A model generated the notes under the pieces. That model searched no databases. It saw only the letters and a program-made list of their open reading frames with translations, and was not told where the DNA came from. From positions 87,837 to 151,836 of the forward strand of contig JBJKSB010000074.1 of NCBI GenBank assembly GCA_046704385.1: 64,000 bases of DNA, written 5' to 3'. The translations under genes and the position numbers were made by a program. Source of the stretch: GH45 sp046704385. GTDB taxonomy: Bacteria > Bacteroidota > Bacteroidia > Bacteroidales > SZUA-534. Shown here in pieces: positions 18,801-25,888 of the stretch (position 1 is the stretch's first letter; each line of letters opens with the position of its first letter).

Positions 18801-18922
18801 GAAACACCGGGTAAGACAGCACCATCGTCAGCCGAGGTTATGCTCCCCGAAATTGTGCGCTGTTGTGCCATTATAAGCGTACTTACTAGCATCAACACCG
18901 AAAAAGTAAAAAAAATTCTCAT
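15851..18922 (-). CDS. SusC/RagA-family TonB-dependent outer-membrane receptor, complete
   Basis: Full-length SusC of 1023 residues. Signal peptide MRIFFTFSVLMLVSTLIMAQ; CarboxypepD_reg-like domain at about residues 23-100 (ISGSITSADDGAVLPGVSVV, GTITNTDGKY); then VDEVVVTALGIEKK. The plug has VIIRGNKSISGENQPLYVID and GSMGQNGVILITTKKGKAG. The remainder is a 22-strand barrel closing with RSFGFSLKATF, the usual terminal aromatic strand. Together with the following SusD gene it forms an outer-membrane uptake pair at the head of the leftward amino-sugar locus. It has its own well-formed promoter at about 19005-19034. Confidence 0.96.
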   Translation of the reverse strand: MRIFFTFSVLMLVSTLIMAQQRTISGSITSADDGAVLPGVSVVVTGTTTGTITNTDGKYQIVAPNEGGSLTFSFIGMETQVVNLDNRNVYDIVMKPETYGVDEVVVTALGIEKKSRSLTYSTQQVGADELTRTKDVNMINSLSGKSAGLVIGKSAAGVGGSSRVIIRGNKSISGENQPLYVIDGIPINNSSFGQIGGSELGGTIDGGDAISNINPEDVESINVLKGAAASALYGSMGQNGVILITTKKGKAGVTNVEISTTTSVESALTLPELQGGYGATTAIDPTSNANDPSTWGAKNNGSITTDDLRGFFKKGITSINSASVTSGNEKNQFYMSYANTSAKGIVESNDLTKHNFMINGNSKINDKLSIDGSANLISQTVNNRPYVGFYSNPAGEAYLYGGSGSDFAALKDNYKTWDPVRNISSQVGPYKEFNTTNFILDNPYWTINMNPNKLKRTRSIFTGGLKWDIMDGLNFRLRSSVDHIEDQFEQDVYATSSNIIWDDNGGYDLMNTTTNQFYSDMFLNYTNNKLGDVTINATLGSSNNYTTGYYQEFKTVKGQNNFVATNVFSLTNLQGAFTHSERSEETLLQSAFGTATVGYKNAMFLDVTGRQEWASTIDESFFYPSVGGSIILSEFTGTSNTFSFAKIRGTYSEVGNSLPYGVNNGPRDQYWTMRDGTIKGPENGVPILEDGTSVELKPERSKSLELGANVRLFNNSIDFDFTFYKNNIENQYFKVTAPLGAYVPNFYVNAGEIQNSGVEMSLGYKYAPGGDFKYETKLNYSLNKNKVISVNDEAGLDSYTVTKFGSTKIAEIRIVKGGEFGDLYAYDFERDANGNIMQDENGSPIATSDFVKVGNPNSPVALGWSNTLTYKNLTLNFLIDGRIGGKVISFTESALDGYGRSMRSSDDRDKGSVEFEGSVVASNSDQIQYWYRGISAIGSNYVYNATNFRIRELSLGYDIPVSFAGGKIKKINVALFGRNLMFLYKDAPFDPEISAGTTTGLQGIEGLSMPSTRSFGFSLKATF

Positions 18923-19004
18923 AATGTATGGTTTTGATTTAGATAAATAGGTATATAAATAGTAATTGTTGTTGTTATCGATTATCCATTATAAAATTGA
19001 TGCA

Positions 19005-19034
19005 CAAACATAAATAATATTTTTATATTAACAA
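19005..19034 (-). promoter_or_regulatory. Bacteroidota-type promoter of the susC-susD operon
   Basis: On the minus strand TTG (complement of 19032-19034), a 19-nt spacer and TATGTTTG (complement of 19005-19012) match TTG-N19-TAnnTTTG. The predicted transcript has a leader of about 75 nt before the SusC ATG at 18922. Confidence 0.65.
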
Positions 19035-19290
19035 CAATACTTTATAAATTATTTTATAATGTTTATTTATTTGATTAATTATTTATGTTTATATAATTGT
19101 TTTTATCATATATATCATATATATATGTATTCTTTTATTATTTTTTAATTTTCATTCTATTACTAAGACATAACTTTGCTGGATTAATGAACTAATGAAT
19201 TATTATCAGGAATCTGAAACCTTTTTCCTATCTTTTCAGTTTAAAGAGTATTATTAAATTGATATACTTATTTATATATAGAATGACTAT
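19035..19290. other. AT-rich divergent intergenic region
   Basis: The 424-nt gap between the SusC gene and the acyl-CoA ligase fusion is very AT-rich, with TATATA-like runs near 19110-19130. Apart from the two outward promoters at its edges I see no ORF, RNA gene or repeat in it. Confidence 0.6.
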
Positions 19291-19293
19291 CAA

Positions 19294-19322
19294 TTTGCAT
19301 TAATTAAATTCTGCTATTTTTG
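19294..19322 (+). promoter_or_regulatory. Promoter of the acyl-CoA ligase/ACP/PlsC gene
   Basis: TTTG at 19294-19297, a 17-nt gap and TATTTTTG at 19315-19322 match the Bacteroidota promoter apart from a slightly short spacer. The last bases of the -7 box include the TTG that opens the longer reading frame at 19320, which argues that translation starts downstream, at ATG 19347 or 19353. Confidence 0.55.
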
Positions 19323-19346
19323 CAACTTATTACAGGGTTAAAAAGG

Positions 19347-21809
19347 ATGGGAATGATAAATTTTAGTGATGAAGAAAAAATTGCGATAAAGGCAAAAAAT
19401 AATGAGTACACCTATAGCGACATAAATTATAAGATTAAATCGTTTTCGAGTCTGCTTGAAAATTCATCGAAAGTCTGCATTATAAGTGAAAACCGTCCCG
19501 AATGGATTTTTGCTTTTTATGCTGCCTGGAACATGAAGCTTATTCCGGTTCCGGTTGACTACATGTCGTCGAATGATGACGTTACGTTTATATTAAATGA
19601 TTGCAAGCCTGAAATTATTTTTACCAGCGAAGGCAAATTACCTGACATAAATAAGGTTGTTGATCAATTAACTTATACCCCGGTTATTTTAAATTTTGAT
19701 TCAATACAACTACCTGAACCGGAATCGCACGATTATTATGAAGTACCTGAGAATAATGAGGATACAGCCGTTATCATTTATACCAGTGGAACCACAGGAA
19801 GTCCAAAAGGGGTTATGCTTTCCTATAATAACTTATTGGCAAATTTAAATGAGGTTTGCCATGAAGTACCTATTATAACACATGATCGTGAAATGCTTAT
19901 GTTGCTTCCTCTGCATCATGTATTACCGTTGGTAGGCACACTAATCGCTCCTTTGTATGTGGGCTCAACCATCGTTATTTCGCCATCGATGCAAAACACT
20001 GATTTGCTGGAAACGCTCAGGAACAATAATGTGGCCATATTTATTGGGGTACCCCGGTTATATGAAATTATCTATAACGGATTAAAACCAAAAATTTATG
20101 CAAGTTTAGCAGGTAGAATGTTTTTTAATTTTTTTAAGACCTTTCCAAACAAAAAACTGGCAAAAAAAATATTTAAAAAAGTACATGATGGTTTTGGCGG
20201 ACATTTAGAGATAATGATTTCAGGAGGAGCTGCGCTAAGTGCAACAATTGGAAAATTTTTTGAAACCTTGGGATTTACGGTACTTGAAGGATATGGTATG
20301 ACTGAGGCCGCCCCCATGATCACCTTTAACAGGCCGGGCAATAGTCGGTTCGGCAGTCCCGGTCAAAAACTGAATACCGTTGCCGTTGAAATCCGTGATA
20401 ATGAAATATTGGCCAAAGGCCCTAATATTATGCAAGGTTATTACAATCGTCCTGAGGAAACCAGCCAGGTTCTAAAAGATGGATGGTTGCATACAGGCGA
20501 TTTAGGATATTTTGATAAAAATGGATTCCTGTATATTACAGGTAGAAAGAAAGAAATATTTGTCCTTTCGAACGGTAAAAATATTAATCCTGTAGAAATT
20601 GAGGAAAAACTTATTCTCAAGTCGCAATATGTATCTGAGGCCGCAGTTCATCTTGAAAAGGATATGCTTCATGCCCTTATAGTTCCAAACTATGCTGAAT
20701 TGACAAAGCATGAAATTATAGATATGGTTTCTTTTTTCAGGGACAATGTATTGGCAGAATACAATAAAAACGCCAGCTCCTATAAAAGAATCATGCAGTT
20801 TACATTACTTAAAAATGAATTACCCCGGACCCGCCTGGGCAAAATACAACGATTTAAACTCGCAGAGTTGATCGGAACCCCTCAAAAACAAAAAAATAAA
20901 ACAGACGAACCAAAGACCGAAGAATACAAAAGCATTAAACTTTTTATTGAAAACCAGGTAAATACAACCATATCGCCCGACGATCACCTGGAATTTGACA
21001 TTGCCCTGGATTCACTTGGCAAACTGGGTCTTGTTGATTTTATTGACCGATCGTTTGGGGTTAAAATTGAATACGATAAATTATTGAGTTTTCCTTCGGT
21101 ACGCAAACTCGTTGAATTTGTAACCGATAACAAGCTGAGACACAAAATTGAAGGAATTGAGTGGTCGTCCATCTTAAAAGAGAAAGTACATCTAAAACTC
21201 CCCACAGCCGGCCTGATGCAATCACTCATAAAGAATTTATCAAAAATTTTCTTTAAAATATATTTCCGTTTCGATGGTGATGGATTAAAAAATATTCCGG
21301 ATGGTCCTTGTATTATAGCCCCCAATCACCAAAGTTATTTCGACGGAATGTTTGTGGCGTCGCTATTACGAAGCCGTACCATGCGCAAAACCTATTTCTA
21401 CGCTAAAAAGAAGCATGTGAATAATGCATTTTTAAGATTCCTGGCCCGCAAAAACAATATCATCGTTATGGATATCCATAACGAATTAAAGGAATCGATT
21501 CAAAAATTGGCTGAGGTATTAAAAATGGGACGCAAAGTGATAATTTTCCCGGAAGGTACCCGCACCAAAGACGGAAAAGTGGGGGAATTTAAGCAGATGT
21601 TTGCCATATTAAGCAAAGAATTGAGTGTACCCGTGGTACCGGTAGCAATTAATGGGGCATTTAAAGCCCTGCCTTCAGGAAAAATATTCCCAAGGATTTT
21701 TACTCCGGTTCATGTTCACTTTCTTCAACCTGTTTATCCTGACACCCATAATTATGATTCCCTGACCATGAGAGTTCAGTCTGATATTCATCAAAAAGTT
21801 AGTGTATAA
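19347..21809 (+). CDS. Three-domain protein: AMP-forming acyl-CoA/ACP ligase, acyl carrier domain, PlsC acyltransferase
   Basis: About 820 residues. Residues 1-520 are an adenylate-forming ligase (YTSGTTGSPKGVML near 144, GYGMTEAAPMITF, HTGDLGYFDKNGF, and PRTRLGKIQRF with the catalytic Lys). Residues about 535-600 resemble an acyl carrier protein, with Ser near 556 in IALDSLGKLGL as the likely phosphopantetheine site. Residues about 630-820 are a PlsC/1-acylglycerol-phosphate acyltransferase domain, with NHQSYFDG (H-x4-D) near 659 and FPEGTRTKDG near 733. The order is the reverse of E. coli Aas (acyltransferase then ligase). Expected role: activate a fatty acid, hold it on the carrier domain and transfer it to a lysophospholipid or glycerolipid (inference). 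The start is ATG 19347; ATG 19353 is equally possible and closer to the AAAAGG. Confidence 0.88.
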   Translation: MGMINFSDEEKIAIKAKNNEYTYSDINYKIKSFSSLLENSSKVCIISENRPEWIFAFYAAWNMKLIPVPVDYMSSNDDVTFILNDCKPEIIFTSEGKLPDINKVVDQLTYTPVILNFDSIQLPEPESHDYYEVPENNEDTAVIIYTSGTTGSPKGVMLSYNNLLANLNEVCHEVPIITHDREMLMLLPLHHVLPLVGTLIAPLYVGSTIVISPSMQNTDLLETLRNNNVAIFIGVPRLYEIIYNGLKPKIYASLAGRMFFNFFKTFPNKKLAKKIFKKVHDGFGGHLEIMISGGAALSATIGKFFETLGFTVLEGYGMTEAAPMITFNRPGNSRFGSPGQKLNTVAVEIRDNEILAKGPNIMQGYYNRPEETSQVLKDGWLHTGDLGYFDKNGFLYITGRKKEIFVLSNGKNINPVEIEEKLILKSQYVSEAAVHLEKDMLHALIVPNYAELTKHEIIDMVSFFRDNVLAEYNKNASSYKRIMQFTLLKNELPRTRLGKIQRFKLAELIGTPQKQKNKTDEPKTEEYKSIKLFIENQVNTTISPDDHLEFDIALDSLGKLGLVDFIDRSFGVKIEYDKLLSFPSVRKLVEFVTDNKLRHKIEGIEWSSILKEKVHLKLPTAGLMQSLIKNLSKIFFKIYFRFDGDGLKNIPDGPCIIAPNHQSYFDGMFVASLLRSRTMRKTYFYAKKKHVNNAFLRFLARKNNIIVMDIHNELKESIQKLAEVLKMGRKVIIFPEGTRTKDGKVGEFKQMFAILSKELSVPVVPVAINGAFKALPSGKIFPRIFTPVHVHFLQPVYPDTHNYDSLTMRVQSDIHQKVSV

Positions 21810-21853
21810 CAAAATATTTTTTCGAGGCACGCCTTCGGGGAATTCATTTGAAG

Positions 21854-21887
21854 AAGCCGCTTTATGAATTTATAAGCGGCTTTTTTA
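21854..21887 (+). terminator. Rho-independent terminator
   Basis: AAGCCGCTT (21854-21862) pairs perfectly with AAGCGGCTT (21874-21882), followed by a T-run. It closes the acyl-CoA ligase fusion transcript. Confidence 0.85.
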
Positions 21888-21934
21888 TTGCCTTACAGGC
21901 ATTTTGTTCATACATTTGACCCTAAATTAAACCT

Positions 21935-22612
21935 ATGGACAAACACAACCAACAGGTTCACACTAAATCATTACGATTTACCAAAGAAGAAGAATTAGCC
22001 AATGCCATTTCGCATGGATTCGGTCTTGTTCTTGCTATTGCAGCCACAGTATTGATAATCGTTTTTTCTGCAAAATACGGTAATATATGGAATGTTGTCA
22101 GCAATTCAGTATTTGGCGCTGCCATGATAATACTTTATTTATCATCAACCTTGAATCACTCCATCAAACACGGTCGTGCCAAGGATTTTTTTCACAATTT
22201 TGATCAGGTGGCCATTTATTTCCTGATTGCAGGAACCTACACACCCTTATCGTTGGGAGTGATCCGTAACGACTGGGGTTGGGTAATGTTTAGTATCGAA
22301 TGGGGGTTTGCCCTGGCAGGTTTGTTGGTTAAAATATTTCTGCCAAATAATTTTGAAAAAGGAGTTAACTCTTTTACTATTATTTCATACATCATAATGG
22401 GTTGGTTATTACTGTTTTTTATAATTCCAATTACAAATAATCTTTCACTACCAGGTTTAATTCTCATATTTAGCGGAGGGTTATCCTATTCACTCGGTGT
22501 AATTTTCTTTAAACTTAAGCGTTTAAAATATTCCCATTTAATCTGGCACATTATGGTAATTTTAGGAACAGCCTGCCATTGGACAGCCATGTTTATTTAT
22601 TTAAAAATATAA
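21935..22612 (+). CDS. trhA: Hemolysin III family (TrhA/PAQR-like) integral membrane protein
   Basis: A 225-residue inner-membrane protein with seven predicted helices. It has the conserved PAQR/YqfA pattern: ANAISHGFG near residue 25, a Ser/His cluster LSSTLNHSIKH, FDQVAIYFLIAGTYTPL, and C-terminal HLIWHIMVILGTACHW. The His, Asp and Ser positions form the putative metal site of the superfamily. In E. coli TrhA (YqfA) is linked to membrane-energetics homeostasis; real haemolytic activity is doubtful. It is a single-gene unit after a strong terminator. Confidence 0.9.
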   Translation: MDKHNQQVHTKSLRFTKEEELANAISHGFGLVLAIAATVLIIVFSAKYGNIWNVVSNSVFGAAMIILYLSSTLNHSIKHGRAKDFFHNFDQVAIYFLIAGTYTPLSLGVIRNDWGWVMFSIEWGFALAGLLVKIFLPNNFEKGVNSFTIISYIIMGWLLLFFIIPITNNLSLPGLILIFSGGLSYSLGVIFFKLKRLKYSHLIWHIMVILGTACHWTAMFIYLKI

Positions 22613-22670
22613 GTCCGATATAAAAACGGTTTAAAGTTTTGAAAATCGCCCTTTTACTAAAATGAATGGA

Positions 22671-22701
22671 TTGACTTTTGTCCTAAAAATGTTTACTTTT
22701 A
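22671..22701 (+). promoter_or_regulatory. Putative promoter of the lipoprotein/envelope-protein pair
   Basis: TTG (22671-22673), a 20-nt spacer and TACTTTTA (22694-22701) resemble TTG-N19/20-TAnnTTTG with one mismatch at the last base. It lies about 30 nt upstream of ATG 22731. Confidence 0.4.
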
Positions 22702-22730
22702 TCACAATTCATCATTAAACAACATACACC

Positions 22731-23639
22731 ATGAGAAACAGATTATACCAGGTTGGTTTATTAGCATGTATTGTATTGATTACAGGGTGTAATCAGTCAA
22801 ACAAAAGCCGAAATGCAATTAAAGACAAAGTTGATAAAGAACTTGAAATGGATGATGAATTAGTTAATGATTTCAATAAAGCCAAACAGGTATTTTATGC
22901 GTTACCATCACCGGTTGAGACGGCCATGTTAATTAAAAGAGCCGGAACCACTTACGATGAACATTTGTTGAATCCGACTGAAAATGCAAACAACTATACC
23001 ACATCGCGAAAAAAAGCTTTAAATTTTGGAGTTTATGGTGCCGACCTAAGTTATTCAAGTATGTTTGCCCAAACTCAAACGGCTATCCAATATATGGCAG
23101 CTTCAAAAAAACTTGCCGATGAATTGGGCATACTTGATTTTTTGGAAGCTGATTTTATTGATCGGCTTGAAAAAAATGTGAATAACCGGGATTCATCAAT
23201 GCTAATTATTACAGAGGGGTTTATGAACAGTAATACTTATTTAAAGGAAGCCGGACGACCAGAAATTGCGGCTTTAATTATTGCCGGAGGCTGGATTGAA
23301 GGTTTGTATATAGCAACCAGCCTGACAAAAGCCTCACCAAACAATAAGGAACTCATCGATCGCATTATCGATCAAAAATTATCATTGGTAACCTTATCGA
23401 ACCTTTTAGAAGATTATAATGAAAATCAGGATATTCAATATATTTCAAAAATGATAAAAGAAATAAAAGAAATATATGATAAGATTCAAATTGTAACCTC
23501 AAAAGTGGAGCCGGTTACTTCAGAAGAATCAAAAATTACTACCTTGCAGGCTAAAACAGAGATTTTTGTTTCCGATGAAGTATTTTCGAACCTATGCCAA
23601 AAAGTGGATAGTATACGTAATGTGATTACTGGCATATAA
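22731..23639 (+). CDS. Lipoprotein of unknown function
   Basis: A 302-residue protein with signal peptide and lipobox (VLITGC, Cys at residue 20), so it is membrane-anchored in the envelope. The mature part is mainly helical and has no motif I recognise. It contains SPVETAMLIKRAGTTY near residue 63 and FGVYGADLSYSSMFAQTQTA near 101; proteins of this look are widespread in Bacteroidota but unnamed. It is followed after 27 nt by a small beta-rich secreted protein, and the two are probably co-transcribed. I assign no function. Confidence 0.8.
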   Translation: MRNRLYQVGLLACIVLITGCNQSNKSRNAIKDKVDKELEMDDELVNDFNKAKQVFYALPSPVETAMLIKRAGTTYDEHLLNPTENANNYTTSRKKALNFGVYGADLSYSSMFAQTQTAIQYMAASKKLADELGILDFLEADFIDRLEKNVNNRDSSMLIITEGFMNSNTYLKEAGRPEIAALIIAGGWIEGLYIATSLTKASPNNKELIDRIIDQKLSLVTLSNLLEDYNENQDIQYISKMIKEIKEIYDKIQIVTSKVEPVTSEESKITTLQAKTEIFVSDEVFSNLCQKVDSIRNVITGI

Positions 23640-23666
23640 TTTGAGGATTAACAAGAAATTTTAAGC

Positions 23667-24269
23667 ATGACAAAATTTACGCTTTCCATTTTAGGTATCT
23701 TTCTGACTTCTGCACTTTTTGCACAGTTTTCAGAATCATATAATAAAAAAAATAAAAGTTTTTCAAATGGCCTTGGTGCAGCCGATTATAGTTTTAATGT
23801 AGGTTCACAAGTAGGTACGACTTTTAAAAACTCCTATTATTTTTCCAATTATTTTGCTCCGTCAGCCAGGCTCGATTTGACAAAAAGGGTATCAGTTGAA
23901 GCCGGTATAGGTACCCAACTTACTCAATTAAACAATTTACCTGTCTTAAAAAGTGATTTATCAGCAGAATCACTGGATGGTACCATCACTTCATTTTTTG
24001 CTTATGCATCAGGAAATTATAAACTGACTGAAAAAGTTAATTTTAATGCTACCGTAATGTATGAAGATGCTATGTTAAAGGGACAAAACAATTCGGTTGC
24101 ACTTAATAAACAATACAAAGATGTATCTCTTGGGCTTAATTATAATATTACCAATCATTTTTCGATAAACGCCCAAATGCAACTTTCCAACAGGCCCTAT
24201 TCAAATTATTATTATAACAATTCGCCTTTTGGCACGGGTTCTCCCATTGGATATCATCCTTTTTATTAA
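23667..24269 (+). CDS. Small secreted, probably outer-membrane beta-barrel protein of unknown function
   Basis: A 200-residue protein with signal peptide (MTKFTLSILGIFLTSALFAQ). The mature part alternates polar and aromatic residues in short strands (YYFSNYFAPSARLDLTKRV, GLNYNITNHFSINAQMQL), as in an 8-10-stranded barrel. It lacks the usual C-terminal Phe/Trp strand ending and instead ends in a Tyr/Asn-rich tail (YSNYYYNNSPFGTG). It follows the unknown lipoprotein in the same apparent operon. No family recognised. Confidence 0.7.
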   Translation: MTKFTLSILGIFLTSALFAQFSESYNKKNKSFSNGLGAADYSFNVGSQVGTTFKNSYYFSNYFAPSARLDLTKRVSVEAGIGTQLTQLNNLPVLKSDLSAESLDGTITSFFAYASGNYKLTEKVNFNATVMYEDAMLKGQNNSVALNKQYKDVSLGLNYNITNHFSINAQMQLSNRPYSNYYYNNSPFGTGSPIGYHPFY

Positions 24270-24333
24270 TCATACATTCGCAGTATTTTATCATCAAAAT
24301 ATGTAAAAAATCAGATAATTACATGATTTATTC

Positions 24334-24363
24334 TTGCATTTAATCTCAATATTTATATTTTTG
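24334..24363 (+). promoter_or_regulatory. Promoter of the TPR protein
   Basis: TTG (24334-24336), a 19-nt spacer and TATTTTTG (24356-24363) fit the Bacteroidota consensus exactly. The predicted start of transcription lies near 24369, so the TTG at 24368 cannot be the translation start and the ATG at 24398 must be. Confidence 0.7.
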
Positions 24364-24397
24364 AACCTTGTTTTTGAAATTCTTAAAATTAAATAAA

Positions 24398-25084
24398 ATG
24401 AAGAAAGTATTATTAGCTTTAATTATTGGATTATCGGTAAATGTATTCGCTCAGGAGAAAGATGCAAACACATTCAAAGAGGAAGGAAACAAAGCATACC
24501 AGATCAAGGATTATAAAGGAGCTTTTACTGCCTACGCGGAAGCGCTTAAATTGCTTGAAGCTGATGGAACAGTTGATGATGCCTTAATTTACAATACAGG
24601 ATATTGTGCTTTCAAAGCTAAAAAGTATGATGATGCAATTCCATATTTTAAAAAATCAATGGAAACAGGTTATAAAGAGTCAAAACCCTATCAAATGGTT
24701 GCTGTTATTCAATTTAAAGAAGACAGTGTTGACCGCATGATTGAAACCTGCCAGGAAGGTTTAGGAAAATATGCCAATGATCAAAAATTGTTAGATTATG
24801 CATCAACCGGATATTTGGTGAAAGGACTAAAATTCTATGATGCAGGTAACGACATTAAATCAAAAGCTAATGAAAGCGGATGGAATGAGAGTGATCCTGA
24901 TAAGTTCAACGCTGAATATGCAAAAGCTGATGAACAATTTAAAAAAGCGCTGCCTTTCATGGAAAAATCACTAGAATATAATAAGAAAAACGAAAAGACG
25001 TTGAAAGCGTTGGAGAACATCTATACGAATCTCAAAATGGATGATAAGGCTGCTGAAATAAAAGCTCAATTAGGCTCAAATTAA
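24398..25084 (+). CDS. Secreted tetratricopeptide-repeat protein
   Basis: A 228-residue protein with signal peptide (MKKVLLALIIGLSVNVFAQ). At least three TPR-like helix pairs follow: NKAYQIKDYKGAFTAYAEAL, YNTGYCAFKAKKYDDAIPYF and, near the end, ALPFMEKSLEYNKKNEKTL. It is probably a periplasmic scaffold for protein-protein contacts, but the partner is unknown. It has its own promoter and terminator, so it is a single-gene unit. Confidence 0.82.
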   Translation: MKKVLLALIIGLSVNVFAQEKDANTFKEEGNKAYQIKDYKGAFTAYAEALKLLEADGTVDDALIYNTGYCAFKAKKYDDAIPYFKKSMETGYKESKPYQMVAVIQFKEDSVDRMIETCQEGLGKYANDQKLLDYASTGYLVKGLKFYDAGNDIKSKANESGWNESDPDKFNAEYAKADEQFKKALPFMEKSLEYNKKNEKTLKALENIYTNLKMDDKAAEIKAQLGSN

Positions 25085-25100
25085 TTACATATATAAGTTA

Positions 25101-25136
25101 AAAAAATGGCTGGCAGAAAACTGTCAGCCATTTTTT
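25101..25136 (+). terminator. Bidirectional rho-independent terminator
   Basis: AAAAAATGGCTG (25101-25112) pairs with CAGCCATTTTTT (25125-25136), with a further inner GCAG/CTGT pairing. The A-run and T-run on the two sides let it stop both the TPR gene and the converging WbqC gene. Confidence 0.85.
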
Positions 25137-25192
25137 ATAACATTAATATTTTCAAAAATTACCATACTTTATTACTTATAGTGAAATTAATC

Positions 25193-25825
25193 CTATATTC
25201 TGATACTTGACTTAATTAAAGCAAGTGATTCCGGGCCACAATTAAAAATAAGATCAAGAATGGAAAGATTTGGAGCAAATCCATGTCGTTGTTCAAATCC
25301 CTGGACATATTCAACAGGTTTAAAATTGGGTTCTACCCTGGCTTTAGATGATTTTGGATGAATAATATTCCTAAAATCGAATTCTCCGGAATCTGCAATA
25401 AAATTCAATGTAAAATTTACGGATACTTCAAGTCCTAATATTTCCTGGCATATTTTTAATATATCGGCGTTTAACTCAATTAAAAACTTATACTTTTTGG
25501 AAAATAAAGGAAGTATTTCGTCAATATAATATTCATAAAATGGAGACGACCGATAAGCTGACTCAATGGATTTCACATGATTCTTCTGCCAGGGTGTATC
25601 GTATGAAATTTCAACATCTTTTATAATGGTTTTTTTAAAAGAAGCCTTCAAAACCGGCACCTGCAACGACTGAATTCCGTTAGGTCCATATACTTCCATC
25701 CGGTTCCTGTAGCTTTGCTTAGGGTATGTTTCGAATTGTTCAATCAGTACCTCATCAAAAAGGATTAGCTTGGTAAAATATTGAACAGGAGGCCAATATG
25801 CCGTAGATAAAAGACAATAACTCAT
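25193..25825 (-). CDS. WbqC-family protein
   Basis: A 210-residue protein of the WbqC family, whose members occur in O-antigen and other polysaccharide loci. The N-terminus LLSTAYWPPVQYFTKLILFD carries the characteristic early aromatic/Pro motif, followed by YRNRMEVYGPNGIQSLQVPV, HVKSIESAYRSSPFYEYY and the C-terminal YVQGFEQRHGFAPNLSILDL segment. The biochemical activity of the family is not settled, though roles in amino-sugar transfer have been proposed. Here it is alone after pyruvate kinase and not in a polysaccharide cluster. Confidence 0.85.
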   Translation of the reverse strand: MSYCLLSTAYWPPVQYFTKLILFDEVLIEQFETYPKQSYRNRMEVYGPNGIQSLQVPVLKASFKKTIIKDVEISYDTPWQKNHVKSIESAYRSSPFYEYYIDEILPLFSKKYKFLIELNADILKICQEILGLEVSVNFTLNFIADSGEFDFRNIIHPKSSKARVEPNFKPVEYVQGFEQRHGFAPNLSILDLIFNCGPESLALIKSSIRI

Positions 25826-25857
25826 AAGATACTGCTCAGAAAAATTTCAATAAAAAT

Positions 25858-25888
25858 AAAAAAACCCGGAAAAATCCGGGTTTTTTTT
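25858..25888 (-). terminator. Rho-independent terminator after pyruvate kinase
   Basis: AAAACCCGGA and TCCGGGTTTT flank an AAAA loop. On the minus strand it directly follows and overlaps the pyk stop codon and is followed by T-rich sequence, separating pyk from WbqC. Confidence 0.85.
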
